Below, piece after piece: positions 16,362 to 25,657 of a DNA stretch of 64,000 nucleotides. The notes under the pieces were generated by a model. The model ran no database searches. It had not been told where the DNA came from and worked only from the letters and a program-made list of their open reading frames with translations. This DNA comes from Selenomonas sp. oral taxon 126 (GTDB lineage: Bacteria; Bacillota; Negativicutes; Selenomonadales; Selenomonadaceae): NCBI RefSeq assembly GCF_001683335.1, contig NZ_CP016201.1:1889591-1953590 (forward strand), written 5' to 3'. The first letter of the stretch is position 1, and each line of letters begins with the position of its first letter. Position numbers and translations under genes: made by a program.

Positions 16362-19031
16362 ATGGCGCGAAAAGAGGTGCAGGCATCGGTGCGCCCGGTG
16401 CTCATGCGCAGCTTACATTTGAAAAAAAATGCGTTCCGGCAGTTTTTCTACGAGAGTTCGCTTCGTTTCGGGCAGCAGATTGGCAGGGATATTGCAGAGC
16501 TGAAGGACGAGACGGCGTCCATCGTCAACAAGAAGTACATGTTCTCGCTTGCAACGGAGAAGAGCGGCGCGCAGAGCTTCCTGAAGTGGATTTCCGATGA
16601 ATTCAACGCAGAGGATGTGTCGCATGAGCAGGAGGAGCGTCTGCGCCGCCTCGTTGCGGAGTATCCGAAGATCCGCTCCTACATCCGCATCGAAGAGGAT
16701 CAGCTCCTCTTCGATCACGACCGCTTTGCCGAGGATGTTGTGGCGGGGCGGTTTAAGGAGACGATCTTCGGCATCACCTTCGATATCCAGAGCGTGACCG
16801 AAACGGCGATCAATACGGGCTCTGTGGCGCTCGACTTCTCCATCGAGCCGTTTAAGAAGCAGCTCCTCTATGCCGATCACGTGCGTGCAAATATTCAGCC
16901 CTATGCCGAGCGCCTCCTGACGGATATGAGCCTCGGGCATTGGGATCTCTACGAGGAACTGACGGAGGAGGGGCGCGAGGACAGCGTCTGCCTGCGTCTG
17001 CCGCCGACGGATTTCCTCGTGGCACGTCCGCCGCAGATGGATGTCATCATGAACGGCACCTGCGCCATTGACTTCGGCACGCGCAGCACGGTTGTCGTCT
17101 GCCGTGACCGCGAGGCGCGCCTCCTGCGCATCGGCAAGGGGGACTACGAGAACGAGCCGACGATTCAGGACTATGAGAACCCGACGGCAATCGAGCTGAT
17201 CGACATTGAGAAGTTCAAGCAGCTCTATCGCGCGCGCGAGGGGCGTCCCTTTACGGAGTGGGCGCAGGTGACGGCGTCCCACCAGGCAGCGGATGCAATC
17301 TTTGAGCGGCAGTCCACGGAGGGCATCGCCGTCTACTACTCCGTATTCAGCGAGCTCAAGCGCTGGACGCGCGACACGGCGAACTCCCCGATCCTCAAGG
17401 ACAGGCGCGGCTACATCCAGGAGGTCAAGCCGTATGCGGAGACGCAGCCGCTCGATGCGGGCGGGTTTGACCCCATCGAGATCTATGCCTACTACCTCGG
17501 TCTCTACATCAACAATATGCACCGCAACATCTATCTCGACTACATCCTCTCCTTCCCCGTGGGCTATGAGAAGAGCGTACGTGAGCACATCCGCATGAGC
17601 TTCGAGCGCGGTCTCAGAAAGACCCTGCCGAAGGCGCTGCTGGACGATGCCGAGATGATGCGCCGCTTCCGCGTCTACGACGGCGCAAACGAGCCTGCGG
17701 CATACGCGATCAGCGCGCTCGAGGCATACGGACTCGAGCCGAAGCGCGTGGGCGAGGAGGTTGCCTACGGCGTATTCGACTTCGGCGGCGGCACGACGGA
17801 TTTTGATTTCGGCGTGGAGTATGTGCCCGAGAACGGGCGGCGCAAATTCGTCATTGAGCAGTTCGGTTTTGGCAGCGATATGTATCTCGGCGGCGAGAAC
17901 ATCCTCGAGCTGCTCGCCTACGAGGTGTTCAAGGACAATCTCGCGGAGATGCGCCAGCACAAGATTACGTTCGCATTGCCGCCCGAGAGCGAGACCTTTG
18001 CGGGGGCAGAGGCGCTCGTGCGTGAGACGCGCGACGCGGCCTCGCATCTGAACAACAAGATCCTCGCCGAGCGTCTGCGTCCCTTCTGGGAGAGGCGTGC
18101 GGGCTATGAGGAGTTCGCGGCGGGGGACAGCTTCGATACGAAGATTACGCTGTTCTCATCCGAGAAGACGGGGAATGCGGGGAACCGCGCAGAGATCAGC
18201 CTGCACATCGACGTGCGCAAGCTCGAGCGCACACTTGAGAACCGCATCCGCCGCGGCGTTGAGAATTTCTTTCAGGCGATGGCAACGGCATTCAAGGGTC
18301 GAGATGTGCGCCAGATCCACATCTTTCTCGCGGGCAACTCCTGCAAGGCACCGATGGTGCGCAAGCTCTTCGACGAGTACATTGCGCGTCAGATCAATGC
18401 ACTGCATCAAATGACGCCCGATCGTCCTGCGGACAAGACGGCTGCGGCGGGCAAGAAAACGGAGGCAAACACTAAGGCTCTGCCCACACAGAGCAAGGAC
18501 GCCCCCTTCCTCCTCTATCTCCCGCTTGGCATGGAGGACGAGGAGAAGGAGAAAAAGCTCCTCCACGACGGCTTTGACCGTCTGCGTACGGGCAAGACGG
18601 GTGTCGCATTCGGACTTCTGCGCTGCCGCAAGGGCGGGAAGGATGTCAAGATCATCAACAAGAATGTGGACGAGCACGACGAACTGCTCTTCCCATACTT
18701 TCTCGGCAGTCTCAACGAGCGCGGCTGCTTCAAGGTGGACATCGACGCGCGCATTGACTACGGTGTGTGGACGTATTTCACCTATGCGGATGAGGATGAG
18801 TTCGAGCTCTACTACACGCAGGAGCCGCGTGCGCTCAAGGGGCATATGAAGGCCGCCGAGGTGCGCATGGTGCGCTGCATGATCGACGCGGATGATGTGA
18901 GTGATGACGATACAGTCGGTGTCTACATCCGCAAGAAATCGCCGAATACGATCGAATACACCGTCGCTTCGGAAAAGAGCCTCGGGGCAAAGACGTACAA
19001 GGGAACGATCTACACCGTCCGTCTGGGTTGA
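16362..19031 (+). CDS. Large Hsp70/actin-fold ATPase of unknown role
   Basis: An 889-residue protein. After an N-terminal extension of about 230 residues with no recognised domain, there is an actin/Hsp70-type nucleotide fold: phosphate-1 AIDFGTRSTVVV (about 236), phosphate-2 VFDFGGGTTDFDFG (about 472) and an adenosine motif FLAGNSCKAPMVRKLF (about 655). The phosphate motifs are close to DnaK, but no substrate-binding beta domain or lid is present; instead a 200-residue C-terminal part ends in a beta-rich region. AGGAGATGA precedes the ATG. The gene stands directly upstream of a ComFB gene. Relatives are usually labelled Hsp70 family or SrfB-like; the function is unknown. Confidence 0.8.
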   Translation: MARKEVQASVRPVLMRSLHLKKNAFRQFFYESSLRFGQQIGRDIAELKDETASIVNKKYMFSLATEKSGAQSFLKWISDEFNAEDVSHEQEERLRRLVAEYPKIRSYIRIEEDQLLFDHDRFAEDVVAGRFKETIFGITFDIQSVTETAINTGSVALDFSIEPFKKQLLYADHVRANIQPYAERLLTDMSLGHWDLYEELTEEGREDSVCLRLPPTDFLVARPPQMDVIMNGTCAIDFGTRSTVVVCRDREARLLRIGKGDYENEPTIQDYENPTAIELIDIEKFKQLYRAREGRPFTEWAQVTASHQAADAIFERQSTEGIAVYYSVFSELKRWTRDTANSPILKDRRGYIQEVKPYAETQPLDAGGFDPIEIYAYYLGLYINNMHRNIYLDYILSFPVGYEKSVREHIRMSFERGLRKTLPKALLDDAEMMRRFRVYDGANEPAAYAISALEAYGLEPKRVGEEVAYGVFDFGGGTTDFDFGVEYVPENGRRKFVIEQFGFGSDMYLGGENILELLAYEVFKDNLAEMRQHKITFALPPESETFAGAEALVRETRDAASHLNNKILAERLRPFWERRAGYEEFAAGDSFDTKITLFSSEKTGNAGNRAEISLHIDVRKLERTLENRIRRGVENFFQAMATAFKGRDVRQIHIFLAGNSCKAPMVRKLFDEYIARQINALHQMTPDRPADKTAAAGKKTEANTKALPTQSKDAPFLLYLPLGMEDEEKEKKLLHDGFDRLRTGKTGVAFGLLRCRKGGKDVKIINKNVDEHDELLFPYFLGSLNERGCFKVDIDARIDYGVWTYFTYADEDEFELYYTQEPRALKGHMKAAEVRMVRCMIDADDVSDDDTVGVYIRKKSPNTIEYTVASEKSLGAKTYKGTIYTVRLG

Positions 19032-19057
19032 AATGCGCGTCGGAAAGGAGCGCTGTC

Positions 19058-19351
19058 ATGCAACATTTGCCATTTAAGAACTATATGGAGGATGCCGTTG
19101 CGCGTATGCTCAACCGCCTCGCCCCGCAGTATCCCGACATCTGTATGTGCGAGCGCTGCCGTACGGATATGATGATGATCGCGCTGAACAACCTCCCGCC
19201 GCGCTACGTCTCCACACACAAGGGCGATGTCCTGCAGCGCGTCGAGGGTATGGAGATCCAGTATGAGGTGGAGGTACTGACCGAGACCATGCGTGCGATG
19301 CAGATTGTCGACGGTCAGCCGCATCATGGGCGCAACGAAGAAGGTATTTGA
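19058..19351 (+). CDS. ComFB-family late competence protein
   Basis: A 97-residue ComFB-domain protein. The start at 19058 has AAAGGAG 7 bases upstream. ComFB hallmarks are present: YMEDAVARMLNRL, a cysteine pair CMCERCRTDMMMIALNNLPPRYV that suggests zinc binding, and a C-terminal beta segment. ComFB proteins are small accessory factors; in Bacillus comFB sits in a competence operon, and some members elsewhere bind cyclic di-nucleotides. It is 26 bases after the Hsp70-like ATPase and ends before a strong terminator, so the two form a transcription unit. Confidence 0.85.
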   Translation: MQHLPFKNYMEDAVARMLNRLAPQYPDICMCERCRTDMMMIALNNLPPRYVSTHKGDVLQRVEGMEIQYEVEVLTETMRAMQIVDGQPHHGRNEEGI

Positions 19352-19362
19352 CTTTGCAAAAG

Positions 19363-19402
19363 AAACACCCGCAGATAAAATTTGTCAAGCGGGTGTTTTT
19401 TT
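19363..19402 (+). terminator. Terminator after comFB-like gene
   Basis: AAACACCCGC pairs with GCGGGTGTTT, followed by a run of T. Confidence 0.85.
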
Positions 19403-19504
19403 GCTAAAATAAAGAAGAAATCAAAGGCGATCTGCGCGTCGGCGTCTCTGAAGAGGCGCGGGCGCATTTCTTTTATTGTCTGTCATTCGGGAGAGGAAGC
19501 TGTT

Positions 19505-20227
19505 ATGTTCGCGAGGCTGAGGCGTGATATCCGCGTTGTCTTTGAGCGCGACCCTGCGGCGCGGAGCACGATTGAGGTGCTGCTCTGTTACGGCGGGCTG
19601 CACGCCATCTGGCTGCACCGCATCGCGCACGCGCTCTACAAACGCGGCTGGGTGCTCCTCCCGCGCCTGATCTCGAATCTCGGTCGTCTCCTGACGGGCA
19701 TCGAAATCCATCCGGGGGCGACGATCGGCGAGGGGCTCTTCATCGATCACGGCACGGGCATCGTCATTGGCGAGACGGCGGAGCTTGGAAAGAATGTCAC
19801 GCTGTATCAGGGCGTGACGCTCGGCGGCACGGGCAAGGAGAAGGGAAAGCGCCACCCGACGCTCGGCAACAATGTCGTCGTCGCCTCGGGCGCGAAGGTA
19901 CTCGGCTCGTTCACGGTCGGCGATCATGCAAAAATCGGCGCGGGTTCTGTTGTACTGAAGCCCGTGCCCGCACACGCAACCGTGGTCGGCATCCCGGGAC
20001 GGATCGTTATGATGAACGGGCAGCGCATACGTACGGAGGCGGACTTTCACAGGGCACGGGAACTCGCCCTCGAATGTGAGGAGAGTGCGGAGGAGCTCGT
20101 GAGCGAGCTGGACGTCGACCTCGATCACGATATGCTGCCCGATCCCGAGGCGGAGATGATCGAGCAGATGCGACAGGAGATCGAGGCGCTGAAGGCGCGC
20201 CTCTCTGAACTGGAAAAACGAGCATAG
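19505..20227 (+). CDS. cysE: Serine O-acetyltransferase
   Basis: A 240-residue CysE. It acetylates serine with acetyl-CoA, the first step to cysteine. The N-terminal helices are short, then left-handed beta-helix repeats hold the catalytic [24 protein letters not shown] (catalytic His and Asp) and [21 protein letters not shown]. The start at 19505 is chosen for GAGAGGAAG upstream and the family N-terminus MFARLRRDI; the frame is open further up but lacks a binding site. The last 60 residues add an acidic stretch and a coiled coil, longer than usual. cysS follows after 10 bases, pairing cysteine synthesis with cysteinyl-tRNA charging. Confidence 0.93.
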   Translation: MFARLRRDIRVVFERDPAARSTIEVLLCYGGLHAIWLHRIAHALYKRGWVLLPRLISNLGRLLTGIEIHPGATIGEGLFIDHGTGIVIGETAELGKNVTLYQGVTLGGTGKEKGKRHPTLGNNVVVASGAKVLGSFTVGDHAKIGAGSVVLKPVPAHATVVGIPGRIVMMNGQRIRTEADFHRARELALECEESAEELVSELDVDLDHDMLPDPEAEMIEQMRQEIEALKARLSELEKRA

Positions 20228-20237
20228 GGGGACTATC

Positions 20238-21665
20238 ATGCTGAGTGTTTACAATACAATGACGCGGAAAAAGGAAGAGTTCCGTCCGTTGCGTGCGGGT
20301 GAGGTCAGCATCTACTGCTGCGGGGTGACGCCGTACAACGATCCGCATATCGGGAACGCGCGTCCCTTTGTCACATGGGATGTCATCCGCCGCTATCTGG
20401 CGCGCAAGGGCTATGCAGTGCGCTACATCCAGAATTTCACGGATGTGGACGATAAGATCATCAACGCCGCAAACCGCGAGGGTGTGACGTGGAAGGAGAT
20501 CTCTGACCGCTACATCGCTGCGTATTTCAAGGCGATGGACGCGCTGAACGTGCGCCGTGCCGATGTGTTCCCGCGCGTCTCCGAGACGATGGAGGACATC
20601 ATCCGCATGATCGAGACGCTCGTCGCACGCGGCTATGCGTATGCGACGGCGGCGGGCGATGTCTACTACCGCGTGGAGGCGTTTGCACACTACGGTCGCC
20701 TCAGCGGGCGCAGCCTCGACGATATGGAGGCGGGCGCGCGCGTCGAGGTCAACGAGACGAAGGAACACCCGATGGACTTCGCCCTCTGGAAGGCGGCAAA
20801 GCCGGGCGAACCATCGTGGGAGAGTCCGTGGGGCGCGGGGCGTCCCGGCTGGCACATCGAGTGCTCGGCGATGTCCGTGAAATACCTCGGGGAGGTGTTT
20901 GACTTCCACGGCGGCGGCAACGACCTCATCTTCCCGCATCACGAGAACGAGATCGCACAGGCAGAGCCGTGCATTGACGGTGACGAGAAATTTGCGCGAT
21001 ATTGGCTGCACAACGGCTTTATCACGATCGACAACGAGAAGATGTCGAAGTCGAAGAACAATTTCTTCACGGTGAAGGACATCCTCAAGGAGTTCCCGGG
21101 CGAGGTCATCCGCTTCTTCATCCTGCAAACGCATTACCGCAGCCCGCTCGATTTCAGCGACGAGCGTCTGCGTGAGGCGCAGACGGCGCTCGAGCGTCTG
21201 CGCAACGCAAATGCCGTGATTGCAGACCTCGCGAAGCACGAGGGCGCATCGGATACGGCGGCGGAGCTTGCGGCACAGGCGGAGACATTCCTGCGCGACT
21301 TCGATGCGGCGATGGACGACGACTTTAATACAGCGCTTGCCATCAGTCAGATGTTCGGCCTCGCGAAGGAGATTAACCGCTACCATCAGGAGGTGGAGCG
21401 CGGCGCTGCGTTTGATGCGGCGAACTTCAAGAAGGCAGCGGACGCCTATCATGCGATGGCGGAGATCATCGGCATCTTCGAGCAGGAGGAGGCGGCTGCG
21501 GACGATGGACTGGCGGACGCCCTCATGGAGCTCATCATCGGCATTCGCCAAGAGGCGCGCGCGGCAAAGAATTGGGCGGTTGCGGACAAGATTCGCGACG
21601 GACTGAAGGAAGCGGGTGTCGTGCTCGAGGATACGCCGACGGGCGTGCGCTGGAAGAGAGCGTAG
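20238..21665 (+). CDS. cysS: Cysteinyl-tRNA synthetase
   Basis: A 475-residue class I synthetase. The HIGH-equivalent is PHIGNARPFV and the KMSKS motif is KMSKSKNNFF. Zinc ligands are seen as CCGVTPY near residue 28, then GWHIECSAMS and HHENEIAQ. It sits in the cysE-cysS-mrnC-thyX-rlmB-yacP order conserved in Firmicutes. AGGGGG precedes the start. Confidence 0.97.
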   Translation: MLSVYNTMTRKKEEFRPLRAGEVSIYCCGVTPYNDPHIGNARPFVTWDVIRRYLARKGYAVRYIQNFTDVDDKIINAANREGVTWKEISDRYIAAYFKAMDALNVRRADVFPRVSETMEDIIRMIETLVARGYAYATAAGDVYYRVEAFAHYGRLSGRSLDDMEAGARVEVNETKEHPMDFALWKAAKPGEPSWESPWGAGRPGWHIECSAMSVKYLGEVFDFHGGGNDLIFPHHENEIAQAEPCIDGDEKFARYWLHNGFITIDNEKMSKSKNNFFTVKDILKEFPGEVIRFFILQTHYRSPLDFSDERLREAQTALERLRNANAVIADLAKHEGASDTAAELAAQAETFLRDFDAAMDDDFNTALAISQMFGLAKEINRYHQEVERGAAFDAANFKKAADAYHAMAEIIGIFEQEEAAADDGLADALMELIIGIRQEARAAKNWAVADKIRDGLKEAGVVLEDTPTGVRWKRA

Positions 21666-21668
21666 TGC

Positions 21669-22169
21669 GTGAAGTTTGAACGGTTTCAACAGCTTGTGCG
21701 CATGATGTTCCTGCCCGATGAGGCGGGCAATATCCGCACGCGCTATGAGGATGTGGATGCCGCAAGCGTGCATCCGCTCGTCCTCGCCTATGTGGGCGAT
21801 GCCTATTTTCACCTCTACGTGCGCATGCGCCTCCTCTCGTATGAGCAGGCACAGGTGCAGGCACTCCATGCGTTCAGCGCGCAGATTGTCTCGGCGCTCT
21901 GGCAGGCGCGCGCCTATCGCGGTATTTCGGAGATGCTCACGGAGGAGGAGCAGACGATCTACCGTCGCGCGCGCAATACGAAGAGTCACGCGCCGCGCAG
22001 TGCGTCCGTGGCGGACTATCACACGAGCACGGGCTTTGAGGCGCTGCTCGGCAGCCTCTACATTCGCGGCGAGCGGGCGCGGCTTGAGGAGATTGCTGAG
22101 GCGGCATTTCAGATCATCGCAAAAGAGATGATGGAGAATATTCAGCGGGAGCAACATGATGGAAATTAA
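21669..22169 (+). CDS. mrnC: Mini-ribonuclease III
   Basis: A 166-residue RNase III-like nuclease without a double-stranded-RNA-binding domain, the Mini-III hallmark. The catalytic region begins LAYVGDAYFHLYVRMRL and ends with TGFEALLGSLYIRGE (acidic metal ligands). It matures 23S rRNA ends in Bacillus. The start is GTG at 21669, three bases after the cysS stop, giving translational coupling. It overlaps the following thyX by about 11 bases. Confidence 0.95.
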   Translation: MKFERFQQLVRMMFLPDEAGNIRTRYEDVDAASVHPLVLAYVGDAYFHLYVRMRLLSYEQAQVQALHAFSAQIVSALWQARAYRGISEMLTEEEQTIYRRARNTKSHAPRSASVADYHTSTGFEALLGSLYIRGERARLEEIAEAAFQIIAKEMMENIQREQHDGN

Positions 22170-22797
22170 ACTGATCTCAAAGACACCGAACTATCTCAAG
22201 ACCTGCTGGACGGCGGCGCGGACGTGCTACAGCGCGGATTCGCCGATCGAACTGCTCGCCGAGGAAAAGACGGACGAGGAGATGCTGCGTCTCCTCGAGC
22301 GCATTATGACGAGTAAGCATCTCTCGGTCGTGGAACACTGCTCCATGACGTTTGCGGTCAAGGATGTGTCGCGCACCCTGCTCGCGCAGTACAGCCGCCA
22401 TCGCATCGGCGTGTCGCTGAGCGTGCAGAGTCAGCGCTATGTCTCCGAGCAGTCTGCAAAGCAGGCGGACGGGCTCTTCGGTCACGTCGTTCCGGAAACC
22501 ATCGCTGCAAATGAGGAGACATATGCGCGCTATATGGCGTGCATGCGCGAGATCCAGACGGCGTACGACGATCTGCTTGCACTTGGTGTGGCCAAGCAGG
22601 ATGCGCGCTTCGTCTTACCGGGCGGGGCGTGCACGAATTTCGTCACGACGCTCAACCTGCGCTCCTTTATGGATGTGTACGAAAAGCGCGTCCTGACCCC
22701 CGGTGCACAGTGGGAGATCAAGGAGATGATGCTCCGCATGCGCGATTTGATCGTCGCGGCGGAGCCGTGGCTGGAACGATTCATTCCGCGCGGCTGA
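22159..22797 (+). CDS. thyX: Flavin-dependent thymidylate synthase
   Basis: A 212-residue ThyX. The signature RHR-x(7)-S motif region reads SRHRIGVSLSVQSQRY, and the HLSVVEHCSMTFAV and LPGGACTNFVTTLNLRSF segments are typical. It makes dTMP using methylene-tetrahydrofolate and FAD. Two adjoining ATGs (22156, 22159) are possible; GGGAGCAAC precedes. The start overlaps the mrnC end, so the two are co-translated. Confidence 0.95.
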   Translation: MEIKLISKTPNYLKTCWTAARTCYSADSPIELLAEEKTDEEMLRLLERIMTSKHLSVVEHCSMTFAVKDVSRTLLAQYSRHRIGVSLSVQSQRYVSEQSAKQADGLFGHVVPETIAANEETYARYMACMREIQTAYDDLLALGVAKQDARFVLPGGACTNFVTTLNLRSFMDVYEKRVLTPGAQWEIKEMMLRMRDLIVAAEPWLERFIPRG

Positions 22798-22813
22798 GAG
22801 TGAGGGAGCACAT

Positions 22814-23614
22814 ATGAAACGGACAGAGCATCACGCAGAGGAGCATACGGATGAGCGTCCCTCGCACATTCTTGCAGGACGCCACGCCATCACGGAGGCG
22901 ATCAAGGCGGGGCGCGGTATCAATCGCATTTTGCTCGCGGACGGGCTGCATGGAAACGGTGTGCGGGAGCTGCGCGATCTCGCACGGGAGTACGGCATTA
23001 CGCTGGACATCGTGAATCGCTCCAAGCTGGATGCTGTCGTGCCCGAGGGGGTGCGTCATCAGGGCGCGCTCGCCTACGTTGCACCCGTCGCCTATGTCGC
23101 TGTCGAGGAGATCATCGCGGCGGCGCGGGAGCGCGGCGAGGATCCGCTGCTGCTCCTCCTCGACGGCATCGAGGATCCGCAGAACCTCGGGGCGCTGCTC
23201 CGCACGGCGGATGCGGCGGGCGTGCACGGGATCCTTCTCCCGCGCCGTCACAGCGTCCCGCTGACCGAGACCGTCGCACGTGTCTCGGCAGGTGCGCTCG
23301 AGTACGTCCCCGTCGCGCGTATCGGCAACATCGCGCAGACCATGCGTGCGCTGAAGGAGCAGGGCTTTTGGATCGCGGGCGCGGATATGGCGGGGGAGGA
23401 GACCTATGACCGCGCGAACCTCACAGGCGCACTCGTACTCGTCATTGGCAGCGAGGGGCGCGGCATGAGCCGCCTCACGCGCGACCTCTGCGACTTTACC
23501 GTGCGTCTGCCGATGTGCGGCAGGATCAACTCGCTCAACGCCTCGGTTGCGGGCGCAATCCTGATGTACGAAGCATTGCGTCAGCGCACGGCGAAGGCGG
23601 CGCAGCATGGCTAG
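22814..23614 (+). CDS. rlmB: 23S rRNA (guanosine-2'-O)-methyltransferase RlmB
   Basis: A 266-residue SpoU/TrmH-family methyltransferase. The N-terminal substrate-binding domain begins HILAGRHAITEAIKAGRGINRILLAD; the C-terminal knot domain has LDGIEDPQNLGALLRTADAAG, VIGSEGRGMSRL and LPMCGRINSLNASVAGAILMYE, the three SpoU motifs. It methylates G2251 in the peptidyl-transferase P loop of 23S rRNA. It overlaps the next gene by 8 bases. Confidence 0.95.
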   Translation: MKRTEHHAEEHTDERPSHILAGRHAITEAIKAGRGINRILLADGLHGNGVRELRDLAREYGITLDIVNRSKLDAVVPEGVRHQGALAYVAPVAYVAVEEIIAAARERGEDPLLLLLDGIEDPQNLGALLRTADAAGVHGILLPRRHSVPLTETVARVSAGALEYVPVARIGNIAQTMRALKEQGFWIAGADMAGEETYDRANLTGALVLVIGSEGRGMSRLTRDLCDFTVRLPMCGRINSLNASVAGAILMYEALRQRTAKAAQHG

Positions 23615-24140
23615 GCAGCGGGCGTCCGAATACTACCTCGTCGACGGATACAACGTCATCAACGCGTGGCCGGAGCTGATCCGCCTGCGCGGCAACCTCG
23701 ACGAGGCACGGGATGTCCTCGTACACATCCTCACAGAGTATGGCGCATTTGAGAACTATGAGATGACCGTCGTATTCGATGCATTCTTTACCGAGGACGA
23801 GGAGCACGCGCTGCAGATCACCGACCGTATGCGGGTCATCTACACGGGGGCGGGCGAGACGGCGGACAGCTGTATCGAGCGCCTTGCCTACATGGCGGTG
23901 CGTGCGGGGCGCGAGGTACACGTCGTCACCTCGGACGGCGCGGAGCAGAGCGTCATCCTCGGTGCGGGCGCCTACCGCATCACGTCGCCGGAGCTGCGCC
24001 GTTCTGTAAAAAAGGCGAAAAAGCTGATGAAAGCGGAATATATCGGCGCACATACACAGCCCCTCGGGCGCATCGAGGTGCATGAACGCCTTGACCGCGA
24101 TACACTCGCGCGGCTTGAGGAAATGAGACGAAAAAAATAA
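23607..24140 (+). CDS. NYN-domain ribonuclease, YacP/Rae1 family
   Basis: A 177-residue PIN-like (NYN) nuclease. It starts YYLVDGYNVINAWPEL and keeps the acidic residues of the PIN fold (D in VDGYN, VVFDAFFT, TSDGAEQ). In Bacillus YacP (Rae1) cleaves mRNA in the ribosomal A site. It overlaps rlmB by 8 bases and ends the operon before a bidirectional terminator. Confidence 0.9.
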   Translation: MARQRASEYYLVDGYNVINAWPELIRLRGNLDEARDVLVHILTEYGAFENYEMTVVFDAFFTEDEEHALQITDRMRVIYTGAGETADSCIERLAYMAVRAGREVHVVTSDGAEQSVILGAGAYRITSPELRRSVKKAKKLMKAEYIGAHTQPLGRIEVHERLDRDTLARLEEMRRKK

Positions 24141-24189
24141 CGGGATTGCTGCACGAAGTCGTTTTGACTCGTGGAACAGTCCCGTTTTT
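24134..24189. terminator. Bidirectional terminator between yacP and trkH
   Basis: CGGGATTGCTGCACGAAGTC pairs with GACTCGTGGAACAGTCCCG, followed by TTTTT on the plus strand and by T-rich sequence (A run at 24131-24137) on the minus strand. It separates two convergent operons. Confidence 0.85.
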
Positions 24190-24202
24190 GTGTGTGCCGA
24201 TC

Positions 24203-25651
24203 TCACCACCGCTTTGTCTTGCGCCAGAACGAGGGGCGCAGGAGGATGAACAGTGTGAAGATCTCGAGGCGGCCGAGGAGCATGGAGAGGCAGAGGAGGC
24301 TCTTTGCGAAATCCGAGAGCGGCGCATAGGTCGATGTCGCACTCACGATGCCGAAGGCGGGCCCGATATTGCCGAGCGTCGTGACGGCGACGGCAATCGC
24401 ATCGAACGGCAGCAGTCCGTCCATTGTAAGGAGGAATGCCGTCACAAAGATGATTGCGAGATAGAGGAAGAAGAATGTCCCGACGCGCAGGAGCATCGCA
24501 CTGTCGACGTGCGCGCCGCCGAGCGAGATGTCCACGACACGGTGCGGATTGAGCTTTTGCAGGATGACGGCGCGTGCATTGCGCACGAGGAGGATGATGC
24601 GCGCGACCTTGATTCCGCTTGCAGTTGAACCGGCACAGCCGCCGATGAGCATGAGGAGGAGCAGCAGCATCTTTGAGAACGTCGGCCACGTCTCGAAATC
24701 CGCCGAGACAAAGCCCGTCGTCGAGAGCGATGTCGCCTGAAAAATGGCGACGCGTGCCGCCGCTCCGCCGTCCATGCCCATCTCGATGATGAGGTTCAGG
24801 GCGATGAGCAGGATCGCAATGAGGATCATCGAGAGATAGGTGCGGAACTCCGTGTTGCGCAGGATGACGGACGGACCTTTGACCCACGCACGGTAGTAGA
24901 GCGAGAAGCTGCCGCCCGCGAGGAACATGAAGAGGGCAGTCCACAGCTCGAATGCGAGACTGTGAAAGTGCATTGTGCTGTCGTCGTATGTCGAAAAGCC
25001 GCACGTCCCGATGGTCGACATTGCGTGCGTGATTGCAACGGCAAAATCCACGCCACAGAGCATGAAGATACCGGTTGTCACCGCCGTGAATACGAGATAG
25101 ATCTTGAAGAGTGCCATCGTCATGTCACGCAGGCGCGGCATGACGCGATCCGTCGTCGGTCCTGCGCCCTCGGCGTTATACATATAGATCGTGCTCGCGC
25201 CGGACTGCGGCAGGAGCGCAATGAAGATAACGATGATGCCGAGACCGCCGATCCACGCCGTCATCATGCGCCAGAAGAGGACGCTGTACGGCAGACCGCC
25301 GAGTGAGGCGAAGACGGTCGCGCCCGTCCCCGTAAAGCCCGAGATACTTTCAAAGAGCGCGTCGAGAAAGCCAAGATAATTGCCGAGGAGATAGGGGAGC
25401 ATACCGAGGAATGTTCCCGTGAACCAGCCGAATGCCGTGATGGCAATGCCCTCGCGCGCCGTCAGTTCCTCGGCGCGCCGCCCGTAGCGGCGAAAGCCCA
25501 CGCCCGCGAATGCGCTGACGAGGACGGAGAGCATGAACGCCTCGCGGCTCGGCTCGGCGCCCGCAATGGCGAGGATGAGCGGAATCACGAGTGCGCCCGC
25601 CATTGCGAACGAGAGGCGCGAGAGAATGTAGTTGACTGTGTAGATATTCAT
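24203..25651 (-). CDS. trkH: TrkH-family potassium transporter subunit (second copy in operon)
   Basis: A 482-residue potassium channel-like subunit with about ten transmembrane helices. Four selectivity-filter regions are visible: SGFTGTGATVF, TMSTIGTCGFSTYD, TSLSTTGFVSADF and TTLGNIGPAFG. The first three carry the filter Gly; the fourth reads NIGPAFG as in many TrkH/KtrB. It is six bases after another TrkH gene. Needs a TrkA-type gating subunit, encoded at the operon start. It is the canonical-looking copy of the two. Confidence 0.92.
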   Translation of the reverse strand: MNIYTVNYILSRLSFAMAGALVIPLILAIAGAEPSREAFMLSVLVSAFAGVGFRRYGRRAEELTAREGIAITAFGWFTGTFLGMLPYLLGNYLGFLDALFESISGFTGTGATVFASLGGLPYSVLFWRMMTAWIGGLGIIVIFIALLPQSGASTIYMYNAEGAGPTTDRVMPRLRDMTMALFKIYLVFTAVTTGIFMLCGVDFAVAITHAMSTIGTCGFSTYDDSTMHFHSLAFELWTALFMFLAGGSFSLYYRAWVKGPSVILRNTEFRTYLSMILIAILLIALNLIIEMGMDGGAAARVAIFQATSLSTTGFVSADFETWPTFSKMLLLLLMLIGGCAGSTASGIKVARIILLVRNARAVILQKLNPHRVVDISLGGAHVDSAMLLRVGTFFFLYLAIIFVTAFLLTMDGLLPFDAIAVAVTTLGNIGPAFGIVSATSTYAPLSDFAKSLLCLSMLLGRLEIFTLFILLRPSFWRKTKRW

Positions 25652-25657
25652 AGCTTT

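Noticed and set aside
19403-19504. T-box or other riboswitch upstream of cysE
   Set aside because: The gap is about 100 bases, lacks a T-box consensus, and only a weak GCGTCTC-type hairpin is visible.
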